Of a stretch of DNA of 64,000 nt, positions 34,875 through 46,731 are shown piece after piece (positions within the stretch are counted from its first letter, which is position 1; the number at the start of each line of letters is the position of its first letter). Under the pieces are notes generated by a model that saw only the letters and a program-made list of their open reading frames with translations, was not told the DNA's origin and did not search any database. This DNA is from Dichetophora obliterata (Eukaryota > Arthropoda > Insecta > Diptera > Sciomyzidae), in contig OY986438.1 in NCBI GenBank assembly GCA_963920525.1, positions 187,999,888-188,063,887 on the forward strand, given 5' to 3'. Both the position numbers and the translations under genes were made by a program.

Positions 34875-35706
34875 TTAAAGCATTTCTCCCAATGGCTTAA
34901 TGATCATTTCATGGATCTGCACACTCGGTGGAGTTTGTAGGCAATATATTACAGCATCAGCTATATCCTCGGAGCGCAATAAAGGAAAATCTTCAGGAAC
35001 AAATCCTGACACTATTTCAGTTCTGACACCGCCAGGGCTTATACTCTGAATAAACAAAAAAAAAAATTAAAAAATATATTTGCATATGGAAATCGAGTAC
35101 GCACTCTAGATTCAGAGCCATATTAATTTCACTTACCGTAACCTTAATGCCTGTTTTCTGAACTAAGAACTCCTGACGCAGCACCTCGGTAATGGCTGTT
35201 ACAGCATATTTCGAGGGTGGATAGATGTTCAGATTCATGCCTTCTACCATGGGACACTTATGTCCAGCAACACTGTTGATTATCACGACATGACCATCGA
35301 CATCGCGTTTCTTCATTGATTGAAAAGCTTCGCGAGTACAGAATACAACGCCCATAACATTCGTGTCTATGACTGCTTTTAAATCAGCCGAGTTGTTGGG
35401 ATTGGTCAATAAGGTGTCTCTAACGATGCCCGCATTATTAACTAGTACATCCACACCCCCCAACTTGGACTCGATCCAAGCAAATGTTTCCAAAATGTCC
35501 GCTTCCTTGCTTACATCGCAACGCTTTGTATGAAAGCGTTTCTGTTGTTCCTCCGGGAATTGCGAACGATTGCTATCCATACGTTCCAGTCGTCGCGCCA
35601 AACCAACAACAATCATGCCATTTTTTAGCAGATACTGAACACAGGCTTCACCAATGCCAGAACTGGCACCAGTCACCACAGCTACTTTATTTTGCCATCT
35701 ATCCAT
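34875..35706 (-). CDS. Short-chain dehydrogenase/reductase, farnesol dehydrogenase-like, two exons
   Basis: Exon 1 runs 35706-35137 (190 codons) and exon 2 35045-34875. The 91-bp intron has a GTAAGT donor at 35136 and an ATTCAG acceptor ending at 35046. The joined protein is 246 residues, the normal size of a classical SDR. Seen: TGASSGIG at residues 12-19 (cofactor loop), ARR at 37-39 (favours NADP), CDVS at 63-66, NNAG at 90-93, N116, S145 in IINSVAG, and Y162-K166 in YPPSK, the catalytic tetrad. Exon 2 begins SISPGGVRTE, the usual substrate-side motif. No signal or membrane segment is seen, so it is probably cytosolic. YPPSKYAVTA and the general layout resemble insect farnesol dehydrogenases, which act in juvenile hormone synthesis. 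The true substrate cannot be told from sequence. The gene looks intact, and it is the only convincing host gene here. A 5' UTR splice acceptor may lie near 35773. Confidence 0.93.
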
Positions 35707-37559
35707 ATTGACTAAAACTTATCAAGCGTCTGCTGCGTTTGGAGTGAAACTGGCTTGTTGAGGTTCAGGGTCTGCAATTTAAACGTTTTGCAAATAACAA
35801 AATAAATGTTGATTATTGAATAAAAAATTGGGCTATTTTAAGAACAGTATCTATAAAATGTGCTCAAATAATAAACCTGTTCAGCACAGAGTGTCTACAA
35901 AGAGAGTAAATCAATTTTCTCTCTTTTATTTAATCGTGATTTGGTCTTATCATGGTTAAGTTATCTTTTTCACTTTCATTGAGAATTCAAAATAAGCGAA
36001 CAGTTCGTTTTAAGTTATTTTGGTTAATTGGTTAAGAATATGCCCATTTTATGCGTTGCGTTGGAATTAACTCAATTTACCCAATTAAGTAACCCAAATG
36101 AAAAATTAAAAAACCTAAGCAAGTGCTGCCGCTATTTGTGTGGAGTGAAACATTTTTGAACAATACTGTCAAATCAATTCATGCTCTCGAAAGAAGAAAC
36201 ACGCAGAAGACATAGTAATTAAATTTAATAAAAAATTAATGTTTTCCAAAAAGTCGGCTATTTTTCTATCAAAAACATGATATAATTTGGATTTTTTTTT
36301 TAATTTTTCCTAAGCTTAATAAAATGGCAAACAATTCTACAGCATTGAAATTTAAGAAATTTGCAGCGATTAAGGCGAGAGCAAAGTTTCTAATTCAGAA
36401 GCGAAAGAAAAAATTTGGAAATTTAATAAAGTAGGGCAATTTTGGATCAAGAAGTAATTTTTAAAAACCTTACATCATATTAAGCAAACGATTTTACTAC
36501 ATTAGAATATGTTATAATCAAAAGTTTTTTATGACTGAAACATAAATAGGAGGCTCGATTTCAAACAATCATTTTATACTTCTTAAAATTCACGTTATTT
36601 AGCGGTGCCCACCCAGTTTGAGAATTTTCTGTACTTTTCTGGAGTTTCTGGAATATGTTGAGAAAATGTATGAAACCCAAAACACATCTAATATGCATGT
36701 ACCGCTTTTTCTTTATTTATTCATACGTTTTGAATTAAAAAAAAAAAAAATTTTAAATCATTCAGATCATAGGTATATTTTCTTACTCGATTGTAGGAAC
36801 TTGCAAGCTGCTAGAACTGATTCATGATGGAAAAAGAAATAAGTAGATTGGTGTCAATGCTGTGTGAGATCCGGTGAAAAATATCTTCCTTAGAATGCGG
36901 GAAACATTTCAAGAATAGCGACAACTCAAATTTTTTTAAATTTTGCGAATGATATGGCTTTTTACCTCCTCAATCTAAATCTGAAAAATTTTAGTCCACT
37001 CCAAACTGGTTTAGGAGTTAAAGGCTTCCAAAGTTAAAAAATGGCCTAAGAATTTAATTTTTTTTTTTCAGTTTTCCAAAAAAAAAAAATATTGTTTAAT
37101 ATTAGGAAAGTTTTGTATTTTAATGTTAAAAGTTGAAATCTTCGGGCTCGATAGTAATTAATGCGATTTCATTTAAGGATAAAGGCCTCACATTATTTAA
37201 TTTTTTAAACTACTAAAAATATTTGCTTTAGCAAAAAATTCCTGAAATGTATTACAAGACAAAAAAACAAAATAAAAATTTTAAATATTTCGCACATGAT
37301 ACGAAAAGATTTTTAAGCCATCTTTAAAATTATATTAGATTTTCTAATGTGTACAAGCGTGTGTCAACGGTGTAGTGTGCATATCATATCCACAAAATTA
37401 GTACCAATAATCGTAGTAAATAGCATTATATAGGTTACATTTTGTTTATGTTCACTCTAGATTCAATTATGCATTTAACCCCCACCCCCCTAGAACAAAT
37501 CCTGCCCTTGGAGAATATTGTATGCTTTTTGAACCACACTGTTGATAAGGTCACTGCAG
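35707..37559. other. Stretch without a recognised gene
   Basis: AT-rich upstream region of the dehydrogenase gene. It presumably contains that gene's promoter, but no TATA box with a clear start was identified. Confidence 0.5.
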
Positions 37560-37971
37560 TTGACGAGATTTTGCTAACGAGACTTAGCTTTTGATCTTTT
37601 AAAATAAGGCCCGGTAAGTCTTCAATGAAGACATTATCTTTGCTGATGGGTAATACAAATGATTTTGACGCATTAAGTTGAAGCCCATTGATAACAGCTC
37701 ATCGACTTATACTCTCTAGATCATCATTAATCCTGCATACCAGGTCCTCCATGAGACCAGTTCTACGGGAGAGATATATCTGAATATCATCAGCATAAGC
37801 ATGCAAACGCCAAATCATTTGTAAAAATGGAGAATAAAAGAGGACCTAGTACCGATCCTTGAGAAACCCCACTGCAAACAGACGAAAAATTTTCAACGAC
37901 CTTAACTTTCTGTACTCGATAGGAAAGATAGTTATTCAGGACTAACAGCGCTGTCACAAAAGCTATACCTA

Positions 37972-39105
37972 CACTCAGAAAAAAATTTCCAGAAAATCTA
38001 GAAAAATAGCACCCAATCGTTAGAAAATCGGATTTCATTTAGCGCCATGGCCGATTTTCTAAAAATGAAGTATATATTTGTTGTTAAATTGACACCAGAA
38101 GTGGGAAATATTTTAGGAAAGTTATTCAATCATTTACGAACTATTTCGCTAAATTGAAGATATTTATCGCAATTGTGTTGAAATCTTACTACATTTTAGT
38201 AAGTTTTTCTACCGTTTATTTACCATCGTTTTACCATTTTACCGTTTATTTACCATTTTCTCTTAAAATAAGAAATTTTCTGTCGTTTATTAATCAGTGG
38301 CTATAACAACGAGAAACATTTTCTCTAAAAATAACACATTTTCTACCTTTTATTAATCATCGGCTATAAGTAAGAGAAAAATTTTCTCTGAAAATAAGAA
38401 AATTTTGTAATTTTTGCAAAAAAAAAAACCCTTTTTTAAGATTTTTAACAGCATACTGTGAGAATTATGATTTTTATACTGAGAAAATCTGCAAACATTA
38501 TTATAATTAACATTAAATAAAACTGAAAAATTACCATTATCCGGAGACTTGAACCTCGGCCGCGTGAGTGTAAGGGCATGGGCTTATCCATTCGACTATC
38601 GCTGTTGTTCAACAATAGTCGCTTAATTTACTTCATTAAGAATCGTTCGCCTTGTAAGTAATTTTAAAGTATTTTTTTTAGAAATATAAGAAATGCATCC
38701 TTAAAATAAATCACTTGTGGTGTACAAAAAAAGAAAAATTTACATGTATTTCTATAAAATATCCAAGTTTTGTAAATTATGTTTCTCCAAATTTAAGAAA
38801 TCATGCTGTAGAATGTTGCGAGCAGACTTGATATCAATACAGTTTTTCTTCAAATTATTTCTGTTTGTATAAAATTGTTGGAAATTTAACTTTTTTCATA
38901 CCGTCATTTCTTATATTTAAGTAAAAACGTGTCTTCTAAACTAAGAAGCTGTTTTGATAACATTGCACAAAATCAAGACCTGAGGTCGTTAAATCAAGTA
39001 AAAATTGTCTACATTAATGAGAAACCTCTATAGAATATAGAAAAATCCATGCCTGTAAATTGAAGCCACAGTTTCTTAATTTAAGGGAAGCAGATTTTTG
39101 GAGTG
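37972..39105. mobile_element. TA-inserted 1134-bp element with CACTC ends and tRNA-like core
   Basis: Ends are CACTCAGAAAAAAATTTCC and, read inward, CACTCCAAAAATCTGCTTCC, with TA on both sides (37970-37971, 39106-39107). The borders are independently fixed by the interrupted reverse-transcriptase frame. The left arm has ~63-bp units (GGCTATAA at 38299 and 38362) rich in AGAAAATTTTCT. A tRNA-like core lies at 38530-38605. No transposase. Layout matches the element at 1690-2287. Confidence 0.82.
38530..38605 (-). other. tRNA-like core with A-box and B-box
   Basis: Minus strand: TAGTCGAATGG at 38598-38588 fits the polymerase III A-box (TRGYNNANNNG) and GGTTCAAGTCT at 38555-38545 fits the B-box, 32 bases apart. 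The word AATGGATAAG following the A-box is usual in some arginine tRNAs. No complete cloverleaf with a paired acceptor stem is seen, so this is a tRNA-derived segment. Confidence 0.6.
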
Positions 39106-39368
39106 TATATTTAAGCTTATAACATAACAAAGCCTGATTAATTGTATCAAACGCTTTTGAAAAATCGAGTAAGCATAGCAGATTTACTGATACATTGTCA
39201 TACTAGTTTCTTATATCGCCCATAATCTTAATCATAGCAGTAGAACTGCTGAAATTGAATGATATTTAATTGATGATCTACAAAATATTAGTAATCAAAA
39301 CTTATGTGTAGAAAATGAAGTCCATATATTAAATTTTGTTAAATTTTAAGAGATTTTACCTTTATAAT

Positions 39369-39550
39369 AAAGTCACTTTGTATGGGAGGTAGGTGTGGTT
39401 TTCATCCGATTTGGTTAATTTTCGATCTTTATCTTTATATTTTAGAAACAAGCTTAAATACCGAATTTCATAACGATATCTTCAAAATTACGTCTGTAAT
39501 CGTGTCGTCATACAAACAGACAGACAGACTGATGGATGGACAGATAGTTT
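39369..39550 (+). repeat. Dispersed repeat ending in CAGACAGACAG, second copy
   Basis: Homologous to 19890-20105 in the same order of words, from the AAGTCACTTTGT phrase to the CAGACAGACAGAC run. Non-coding. Confidence 0.7.
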
Positions 39551-39879
39551 TTTTCTTATTTGAATCGGTTCTAACTTAAACAAAAGTCAAAAGTTCTCTC
39601 CGTCTTCAATGTGAAATGATAACCATTTTCAGGTAGCAGTACCCCACTGTGAGCCGCTGAGAGAGCCACTTCCAGATCAAAGTGCCTCTCAAAATACAAC
39701 AAGCTCGTCACGGCATGAAATGGAACTGTTACTGCAGAAATATATGCGGTACGGTAAATGTTATGAAAAGAAAACGAAGAATGCATACGTAGCAGATAAG
39801 AAGAGATAGAGTATGACGAAGATAAAACAAAAATAATGTCATAAGGTCGTCAATATCTATCCACGGAACTGTTACTTGC

Positions 39880-40250
39880 TACAATAAAAATAGGTACTAG
39901 GGTAAAAAATTTTATACAATACGATAAGACCTAGTTTGTCTTGATGCCTCCGTTCACAACCAGTTTTCTTTGTTTTAAGGAAAACAATGTGGTGAAGTTG
40001 ACCTAGTTTGTCGAGAAACCTTCCTGTCAAGCCTGGATCCCACCGGCTTCGGGAAGACAGAACGATATGTATTATATATGAACTTATTGGAATGGTGTTT
40101 CGTTGGGTACGAGACCTTGTTTGGCAGACGACTCCGCCTATGTCGGGATACAAAAATTGTTGCTAAATTGACCTTGTTTGTCTTGATAACGCTGTATTTG
40201 TAATGTTGCTAATTTGACCTTGTTTGTTTCGAAAACGCAACCCTGCTATG
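39880..40250. repeat. Irregularly repeated TTGACCTWGTTTGTC words
   Basis: The word occurs near 39927, 39996, 40168 and 40223, the last two within a ~50-bp near-duplication (TTGCTAAATTGACCTTGTTT). The short frames through here (39872-40153 minus, 39571-39786 minus) show no known family. Confidence 0.5.
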
Positions 40251-40259
40251 CTGTCTGAT

Positions 40260-41390
40260 ATTATCGTTTTGACTTAGCTTTTTTATTATGTTAGCATTTT
40301 TTTCTAATTTGTTTATAATACATCATTTTAATCAATATCATCTTTTATGTAAGTGGATTTTAATCAATATCTTATTTTAGCATTTAAATTTGCTATTAAA
40401 CCTGTTAAGGTCTAGCAACCAACCAAACAAATAACAATAGCTGCGTTCCATTCGCTGCAAAATAATCCAGATTATTTTTTTTTTACATGCAAAGCAAAAA
40501 CAAAAATAATAATCCTATAGCAAATAGGATTATTTTTGCTATCCATATAAAATTGTGATATAGCCTTTAAAAAATTTGAAACACAGGTGCCGCACCTGTA
40601 TATTTTTATGAGCTGTCATTTCAGTTTTTTAATTATTTGTTTGTTTGATACAATGACTATTAGGTAGCCATGACAACTACCTTTTTTCTCACTAGCTGCG
40701 ACAATCGAATGTTAAACAAAAGAAAACAAAACAAACCGCGTGTGTCACACACATTGGCCGCATTCAGCGGAGCCAACAATTGCACTTAAATTATTTATAT
40801 ATTTGTGTAATAGTTATAAGTAAATTAAATAATTTTCAATTTTTCTGACGTTAAGATTAAAACACATGCAGTAAAACGCATCGTTCACTAAGGTATCGCC
40901 ACCATAAGAGTTCACAACAGTTTTGAATGACACACGTTCTCATGATACCTAATAGTTATTGTATCATGATTGCTTGTTTGAATTTGATTTTGACTGCAAC
41001 GGTAGTGCCCTCTACGAGTCGTTTTTCTTGCCGTTCCTTTGAGAAAATTTGTTATAGCAATTATATTAAGGCAAAAGGAACGCAGCTAATAACAGTCGTT
41101 TCTTTTTCCTCCTAGCAAAAACAATAATAAAATTTATGACATCATAAGATTGCAGCGGTAGCCGTTTCATGTAACAAAAATGCAAAAAAGTTGCATAGAA
41201 TTTTATCTCAGTGACTATACACATTGCGGAAAATTTTGAGGAGCGATAAAAAATTGGGTTATTAGGACTTATGACAAAAACAAACAAAAAATTATGACGC
41301 CATGCAACATGTCATTAATGCAACATCCTACTTTAACATAAATTCACCATAGATGCATTTAAATATTGCATGGCACTAATGTACGTTTAG
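40260..41390. other. Stretch without a recognised gene
   Basis: A small palindrome, AATAATCCTAT..ATAGGATTATT, lies near 40508-40535. Nothing else is supported. Confidence 0.5.
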
Positions 41391-41394
41391 GTGT

Positions 41395-41650
41395 ACCACT
41401 TTTATTTCTGTGTTGTATTCCTCGAGAGTAAGCAAATCGAAGACAGCAAAAAAAAAGATAGACAAAACCAAATAAAAAAATCACAGAAAAAATAATCACT
41501 ATCGCAAAAGCAAAAGCAAAAGCAGAAAAAGAAGCAAAAGCAAATCTAAATTTACTAGCCCAAAAGTAAATAAGCAAAAACAAAAATAATAATAAAGAAA
41601 AAGCAAAAGCAAATGAGCAAAGCAAAAGCCATTGCAAATAAGAAGATCAA
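41395..41650. repeat. GCAAAA simple-sequence region
   Basis: Runs of AAAAGCAAAAGCAAAAGC and degenerate forms at about 41505-41545 and 41600-41640. The long hydrophobic minus-strand frame through it is a translation of the repeat. Confidence 0.8.
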
Positions 41651-41659
41651 CAGAAAATA

Positions 41660-42660
41660 TTAAAGCTCAAAAGCAAATAAATAATTATGGTTCCTTACAC
41701 ATATTAACATTTTTTATATTTCTACTACTATTTTCTGCTTTTACTTATGCCACTATTTTCGACTACGTGAGGAATATGATGGTTTGGTATGATGTGATTA
41801 GTAAAGATAGGATTATATACATAAATTATGGTATGTGTACAGTTATTTTATTATATGGTTGATGTAGTATGATAATAATACTTACACTATTATTTATAGT
41901 ATGTTTATTACTACTTCTTTTTCTGCTTCTACTACTACCACTATTTATACTTACAACTGTTTTTGATTTTTATTCCTTCTATTATTTCTACTACAATATA
42001 CTACTACGTATGGAACGATGGTATTGCATGATGGTATAAACTGATGATGGGTTAAGTATGATGGTAAGGAGTGATTTGTATATTTTCTACTATTGTTTTC
42101 TAATACTTTTTTCTAGTACTAATTCTGCTACTATTTTTAACTAAATTTTTTACTACTACTTTCTTCTACTAGTGTTTAAAATTCTATTTTTTACTTTTTC
42201 TTTTACTTCTTCTTTTCACTTTTATTTTAGACTTATAGGGCAAGGATAATGGCAAGAGTCTAGACAAGGATTTGGACGTCGATTGCGACAAGAACTTAAA
42301 CAAAGGTCTGGAAAAGAACTTGGACAATAAATTTAACAAAAATTAGAACAGGGATTAGCTCCAGATCTAGGACCAGAATTTCAATAACTAAAATTCAAGA
42401 AAGTGTTCACAGTGATCATGAAAATAATAAAGATACGTTGTCCTGTAAAAGTACGAGAGTTTTGCAGCAACAGCTTACTACAACCTTTTTTAATGAATAT
42501 AACGAGTTTTGCAATGAGTTTTGAGTTTTTGCAAAAGTTTTTTCATTTTGTAAGAGAAAACTATGTAAAAGGGCAATTTTGAAGCGGAAATTATGTAAAG
42601 GAGGAATTTTGTGAGGAACAATTTAAAAAAAGGGAAATCTTGTTAAGGGCAATTTTTTAA
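41660..42660. other. Low-complexity stretch: TACTAC-, GACAAGGA- and GCAATTTTG-rich
   Basis: TACTACTATT-type words dominate 41720-42190, GACAAGGATTTGGAC-type words 42240-42370, and AGGGCAATTTTGTAAAAG-type words 42560-42670. No gene is supported. Confidence 0.55.
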
Positions 42661-43673
42661 AAGAAATTTTGTATATGTTTAATTTTGACCCCAACCTCAT
42701 GATTTTTTTTAAAATTTTATATCTTATATTTATTTCATGTAATTTATTAAGGTATATGTAATTTTTTTTTTGACAAGATGGAAGAAATAGTAAGTTTTTA
42801 GATAAAAACTACCAACGTTAACTTTTTTATTATTTCAAATTTATCAAGTGATTAAAGGTGAATTTAACCACGAACTTAATGCACATTTTGTGTGTCATCA
42901 TTATTTATTTAATAAAAAAGAAAAAAATCTAACAAAGCATATATAAGTATTAAATTTTTATCCATTGAATTCATTACAAAAACGCACTTCATTATTTACA
43001 AAACTTGCCTGCCGACTCAATCTTCATTTCAATCCAACACATTAAATAAGCAGTAAATGAATGACTCATGCTTCATTAAATTAAAGTTGTTCATCATTGA
43101 TTTTGACGCTAATGCAAGAACAGTCGTTGTCAGTGTAATAAAAAAAAAACAAACCTTACTCATGCTTCAACTAACGGCAATGTTGCCAGAGGCACACAAA
43201 AGTAATAAAAAATTTATAGACAAGTGTGTGTTTGTAAGACTTAAAAAATCAAAAAATTTTAATAAAAATTTCTTATCATGGTTCTCGACATTTTTTGGAG
43301 GCGGAAGGAATACAAATATTTACCGACAGCAGCAGCAGCAGCTTCACTTGAAAATGCTTGAAAGCAAATGTCGCGTCAAACAGCATCATCATAAATTATA
43401 TTTGACTTGAAGTGAGTCGGCAAAACAACAAAATAGCAGCAGCATTATCGAAACGGCGTCAGAAATGTTTAAAGAAGATGATGTTGCTTCTTGACGAAAA
43501 GCTTTAAAGCTCAAAGAGTGAATATATATTTTTAACAGCAGCAACCACAAAAGACTTGCAAATCCTTTTTGCACCTACCCACACCCACACCCAAACCCAT
43601 ACGCACATACGTGCATTGCTACCCATTAGGAAAATCAACTAATTTAGAAGTAATTTTTTGCCAACCACAACTG
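42661..43673. other. Stretch without a recognised gene
   Basis: A 117-codon frame at 43057-43410 includes a CAG run and no known domain, and is probably chance. Confidence 0.45.
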
Positions 43674-43783
43674 GGGCCGAATTACAGCATCCGTGATCGA
43701 GCAAAATTACGAAGGGCACCACGAGATAAGTGCCTATCAATCTTGTACAATTTTGCTCGATCACGTATGTTGTAATTCGGCCC
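43674..43783. mobile_element. 110-bp hairpin MITE
   Basis: The ends GGGCCGAATTACAGCATCCG and, read inward, GGGCCGAATTACAACATACG pair for about 37 bases each side, through GTGATCGAGCAAAATT. CTG flanks both ends (43671-43673, 43784-43786), a candidate 3-bp duplication. The GGGCC ends suggest a Harbinger-type MITE, but the flanking word is not the usual TWA. Confidence 0.75.
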
Positions 43784-46116
43784 CTGGTTAGAATTCTGAC
43801 TTTTTTCCTTAGAACGAACTCACATATTTTGTATGGCGATATGTAAAATATGTTGTTAATGTGCTTTAAATAAATTAGTTAAAAACTAGTTAATTTCGAA
43901 TTTATAAAAAATTAGTTTAAAAGCATAAAAGTTAAAAATTTGTATTTAACTACAAGATAATTTCAAAAGTTCGTAACTAACTTTGCTAATTTGCTTACAA
44001 ATTCTTTTAAAAGGATATTGTTAAATTTTACAAAAGAAACATAAACATTTTCAATGTTTCTCCAAATTTATTTGATTTTTTCATTAAAGAGTTTGAATTG
44101 AATACATGAAGTATGTTTATAATAAATTAAATACGAACTATTCTTGAGTCGAATTACAAAAATTAAATAAAAAATTATTTTACTAAGGAATTTTCATTTG
44201 AATTGTTTATTAGATTATTATTTTATTAGATTTTCAATTACTTGTTGTTCAAAAGCAAGTTAGTTTGTTCCTATAGGGTATTAATACTTTTGTTTTTCTG
44301 TAGTATGTATATGTGTAGGTAGGAGTGTGTGAGATTGGGTTTTTAGGTGCGGGCGTGGGTATGAATGTTCTTTAAAGCATTCGTCTTTTAACCATTGTTT
44401 TATCCTCTCTGCTGCGGCTGCTGGCTCTACGACTCAAGGCTCGTTCCCTCAGCGCTTATATTAAAACGTTGTTTATTGTTGTTGCTGCTATGGCTGTTGC
44501 CGGGGTGTAGTCCTCTAGCGACATATCCTGGCAATGCTTGCTCTTAACGACGGTAACATTGATTTCCCAGGGATACACCTGTCTTCTTGCTTGTTCAACA
44601 TTAAATGTGTTTGAGTTTGTTTGCATGCATTTTTTATAAATTGCATAATTAAATGCAAATAATTAATGAGCATTTTATCCTCGAAAAAACATTAAATCCT
44701 TGCAATTATTCATAGGCTTTTTTAATGCGAGATCATTCTTTAAAATTTTAAACAAGCTCCTTTGTACAGCATTCTTTGTATTTTAACAGCATACAATAAG
44801 AAGAAAAATTGTTTTAACTCAGTCAATTCCATTAAAAACTCTGAATATAATCCTTGTGATCTTGAGTGAAATTTTAAATGTTTATTTGTACTTTTCGCCG
44901 ACTATGTATCTCTATCCGAAGTTATTTTTTCCAAAAGCTTTTCATAAACATACGCTTCGCTTTAAGCCAAATTTGCCAGTTGCCTTTAAGTAAAAAATCT
45001 ATCAGTAAAATATTTTTTTTTGTAACTTAAAACAAAAATATGCTCATAAAAATAGTATTCTTAAAAATTAAAATCCAATTTCGTTGACCATATTTGTAAA
45101 TGGCAAACGTTGTGCGTTTTTAAAGCTAAAAAGAAGCAATCTTCCTTCACTTTAAAGATTTTATACGTGCGAAAAATCGAATTTTTTTATTATTTAGTGT
45201 AAAAAAACATAATAATCACCTTATAAAGAATAACTAACGTGTGTGTTAAAATCTGTCATTTTGTTTCAAAGTTATAAATTTTTTTTAAAATGAAATGGTT
45301 TTCGCACTTAGCTTAAAAATTCAATATATTTTACATTTTAATTGGAAAATATAAATGGTGTAGTTACACAAAATATAATATTTATGATAACACTTCAAAT
45401 TCAAAAGCTCAATTACTAATTCTAAAGAGTTAAATACAAGGGATTTAAGGTTGGCCATTCATTAAACTCAGGGAGGAGCAGGAGCAGTTCCGAAAATGCA
45501 ACTTTCATTAAAGTACAAAAGACACCAAAAATCATTTTTTCCGTTACCGAGATATGAATTTTTAAAAATTACCACAAAGTACACTGAAAAAATGTTTTAA
45601 AACTGACGCTGATGTGTAGATAGTTCGACAAATATTGTGTTTAATATAAAACTAAGTAAAAAAAAAACAAGATTAAGTCACAATAACAACTCATATTTTA
45701 CGAAATATATGAAATTAAAATATTTTTCTTTGAATAAAAATTTAAAATATTTGTAGTTGTGTTTTTTCCAGTAAAGAAGCATATCGTTGGCCTAATTTTA
45801 ATACGACGTAAGTCAAAATTATCTATTGTGCAGGAGGCTAAGAAAACTGTTTATAATTTGTATGAAGTTCATTCGATAATGTATTGTTTCAAACTTTCTA
45901 CCTCCCTTTTTTTCATACAAATATTTAAAACTAAAAAAGGACATAAATGTAGTTTGAACCAATCTACCTAAACCGCTAATAAACGTTACCTTGCGACGAT
46001 TTGTATTTTTATACAGTTAATGTGTTACAACAATAGCAAAAATTTAAATTTTTCCATATTAAAAATATTTGAATCTATCAAAATATATACATTTCCGAAT
46101 AAAAATAAAATATTTT
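43784..46116. other. Long stretch without a recognised gene
   Basis: AT-rich with no supported gene or element end. A GC-richer portion at about 44400-44590 has no identifiable content. Confidence 0.5.
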
Positions 46117-46495
46117 CTTAATCCCAAATAACAGCTGAACAAATCTAACACTGCAACCGTTTTAAAATAATCTCAGCCTCACAAGGATTTAAAAATAAAA
46201 TTTTTATTTTAAGGCCGAATAACGGCTGAACAAGGCTCACACTGCAACCGTTTTGAGGTAATCTCTGCAAAACAAGAGTTTAAAACTAATTTTTATAAGG
46301 CCGAATAGCGGCTGAACAAAGCTAACACTGCAGCCGTTTAAAAGTAATCTTGGCCATACAAGGGTTTAATAATAAAATATTTTCTTAAGGCTGAATAACA
46401 GCTAAGCAAGGTTCACACTGCAGCCGTTTTGAGGTAATCATTGCAAAACAAGGGTTTTACACTAAATTTTTTTAAGGCCGAACAGCGGCAGAACA
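46117..46495 (+). repeat. ~88-bp satellite array, about five copies
   Basis: AAGGCCGAATAACGGCTGAA followed by CAAGGCTCACACTGCAGCCG, then TTTTGAGGTAATCTCTGCAA and AACAAGGGTTTAAA. Unit starts are at about 46117, 46211, 46297, 46387 and 46474. GGCTGAA and CAGCCG give short inverted words in each unit. The same unit is present at 50310-51195. Confidence 0.88.
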
Positions 46496-46731
46496 TTATT
46501 TTTTTAAATTTTTTAATTTTTCGACAGTTTACATGTCTCCTTAAAAAGATTTTTCAAACTCAAATTGTTTTAACAGCTAAAGCCATTTTAATGTCGTCAG
46601 TTAGTCTGCGGACAGAGTAAACGCTGGTGCGAGCAGGCAGGCCGGCAAGCGCAGGCAGGTAACTGCTTAGTAAATAAGTCGTGCAGAGTGAATGCGAGCA
46701 GGTCAGATCAGATCAGTGCGAGAAAAAGTTT

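Larger units (their letters stand above)
37560..39250 (-). pseudogene. LINE reverse-transcriptase fragment split by an insertion
   Basis: On the minus strand, 39250-39107 reads LLCLLDFSKAFDTINQALLC, the block with the first catalytic aspartate. After the inserted element (39105-37972) the protein continues with LLVLNNYLSYRVQKVKVVEN, SGVSQGSVLGPLLFSIFTND and, after a frameshift near 37800, LHAYADDIQIYLSRRTGLME with the catalytic YADD. It then runs to about 37560 with at least one more stop. Only the central part of the enzyme is left. The motifs are typical of non-LTR retrotransposons; it is a different lineage from the LINE at 4717-12908 (YADD not FADD, different SGV/SGI block). Confidence 0.85.

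Noticed and set aside
38530..38605. A functional tRNA gene
   Set aside because: A- and B-boxes are present but there is no paired acceptor stem or proper anticodon arm, and the sequence is part of a mobile element.
39571..40153. Two minus-strand frames of 71 and 93 codons
   Set aside because: No family motif recognised, and the region contains irregular repeated words; not enough to call a gene.
41359..41637. Minus-strand 92-codon frame looking like a multi-pass membrane protein
   Set aside because: Its Phe/Ala/Leu-rich sequence is just the translation of the GCAAAA simple repeat.
43057..43410. 117-codon plus-strand frame with a glutamine run
   Set aside because: No domain, AT-driven composition and a short CAG repeat; no sign of splice sites or conservation that can be judged here.
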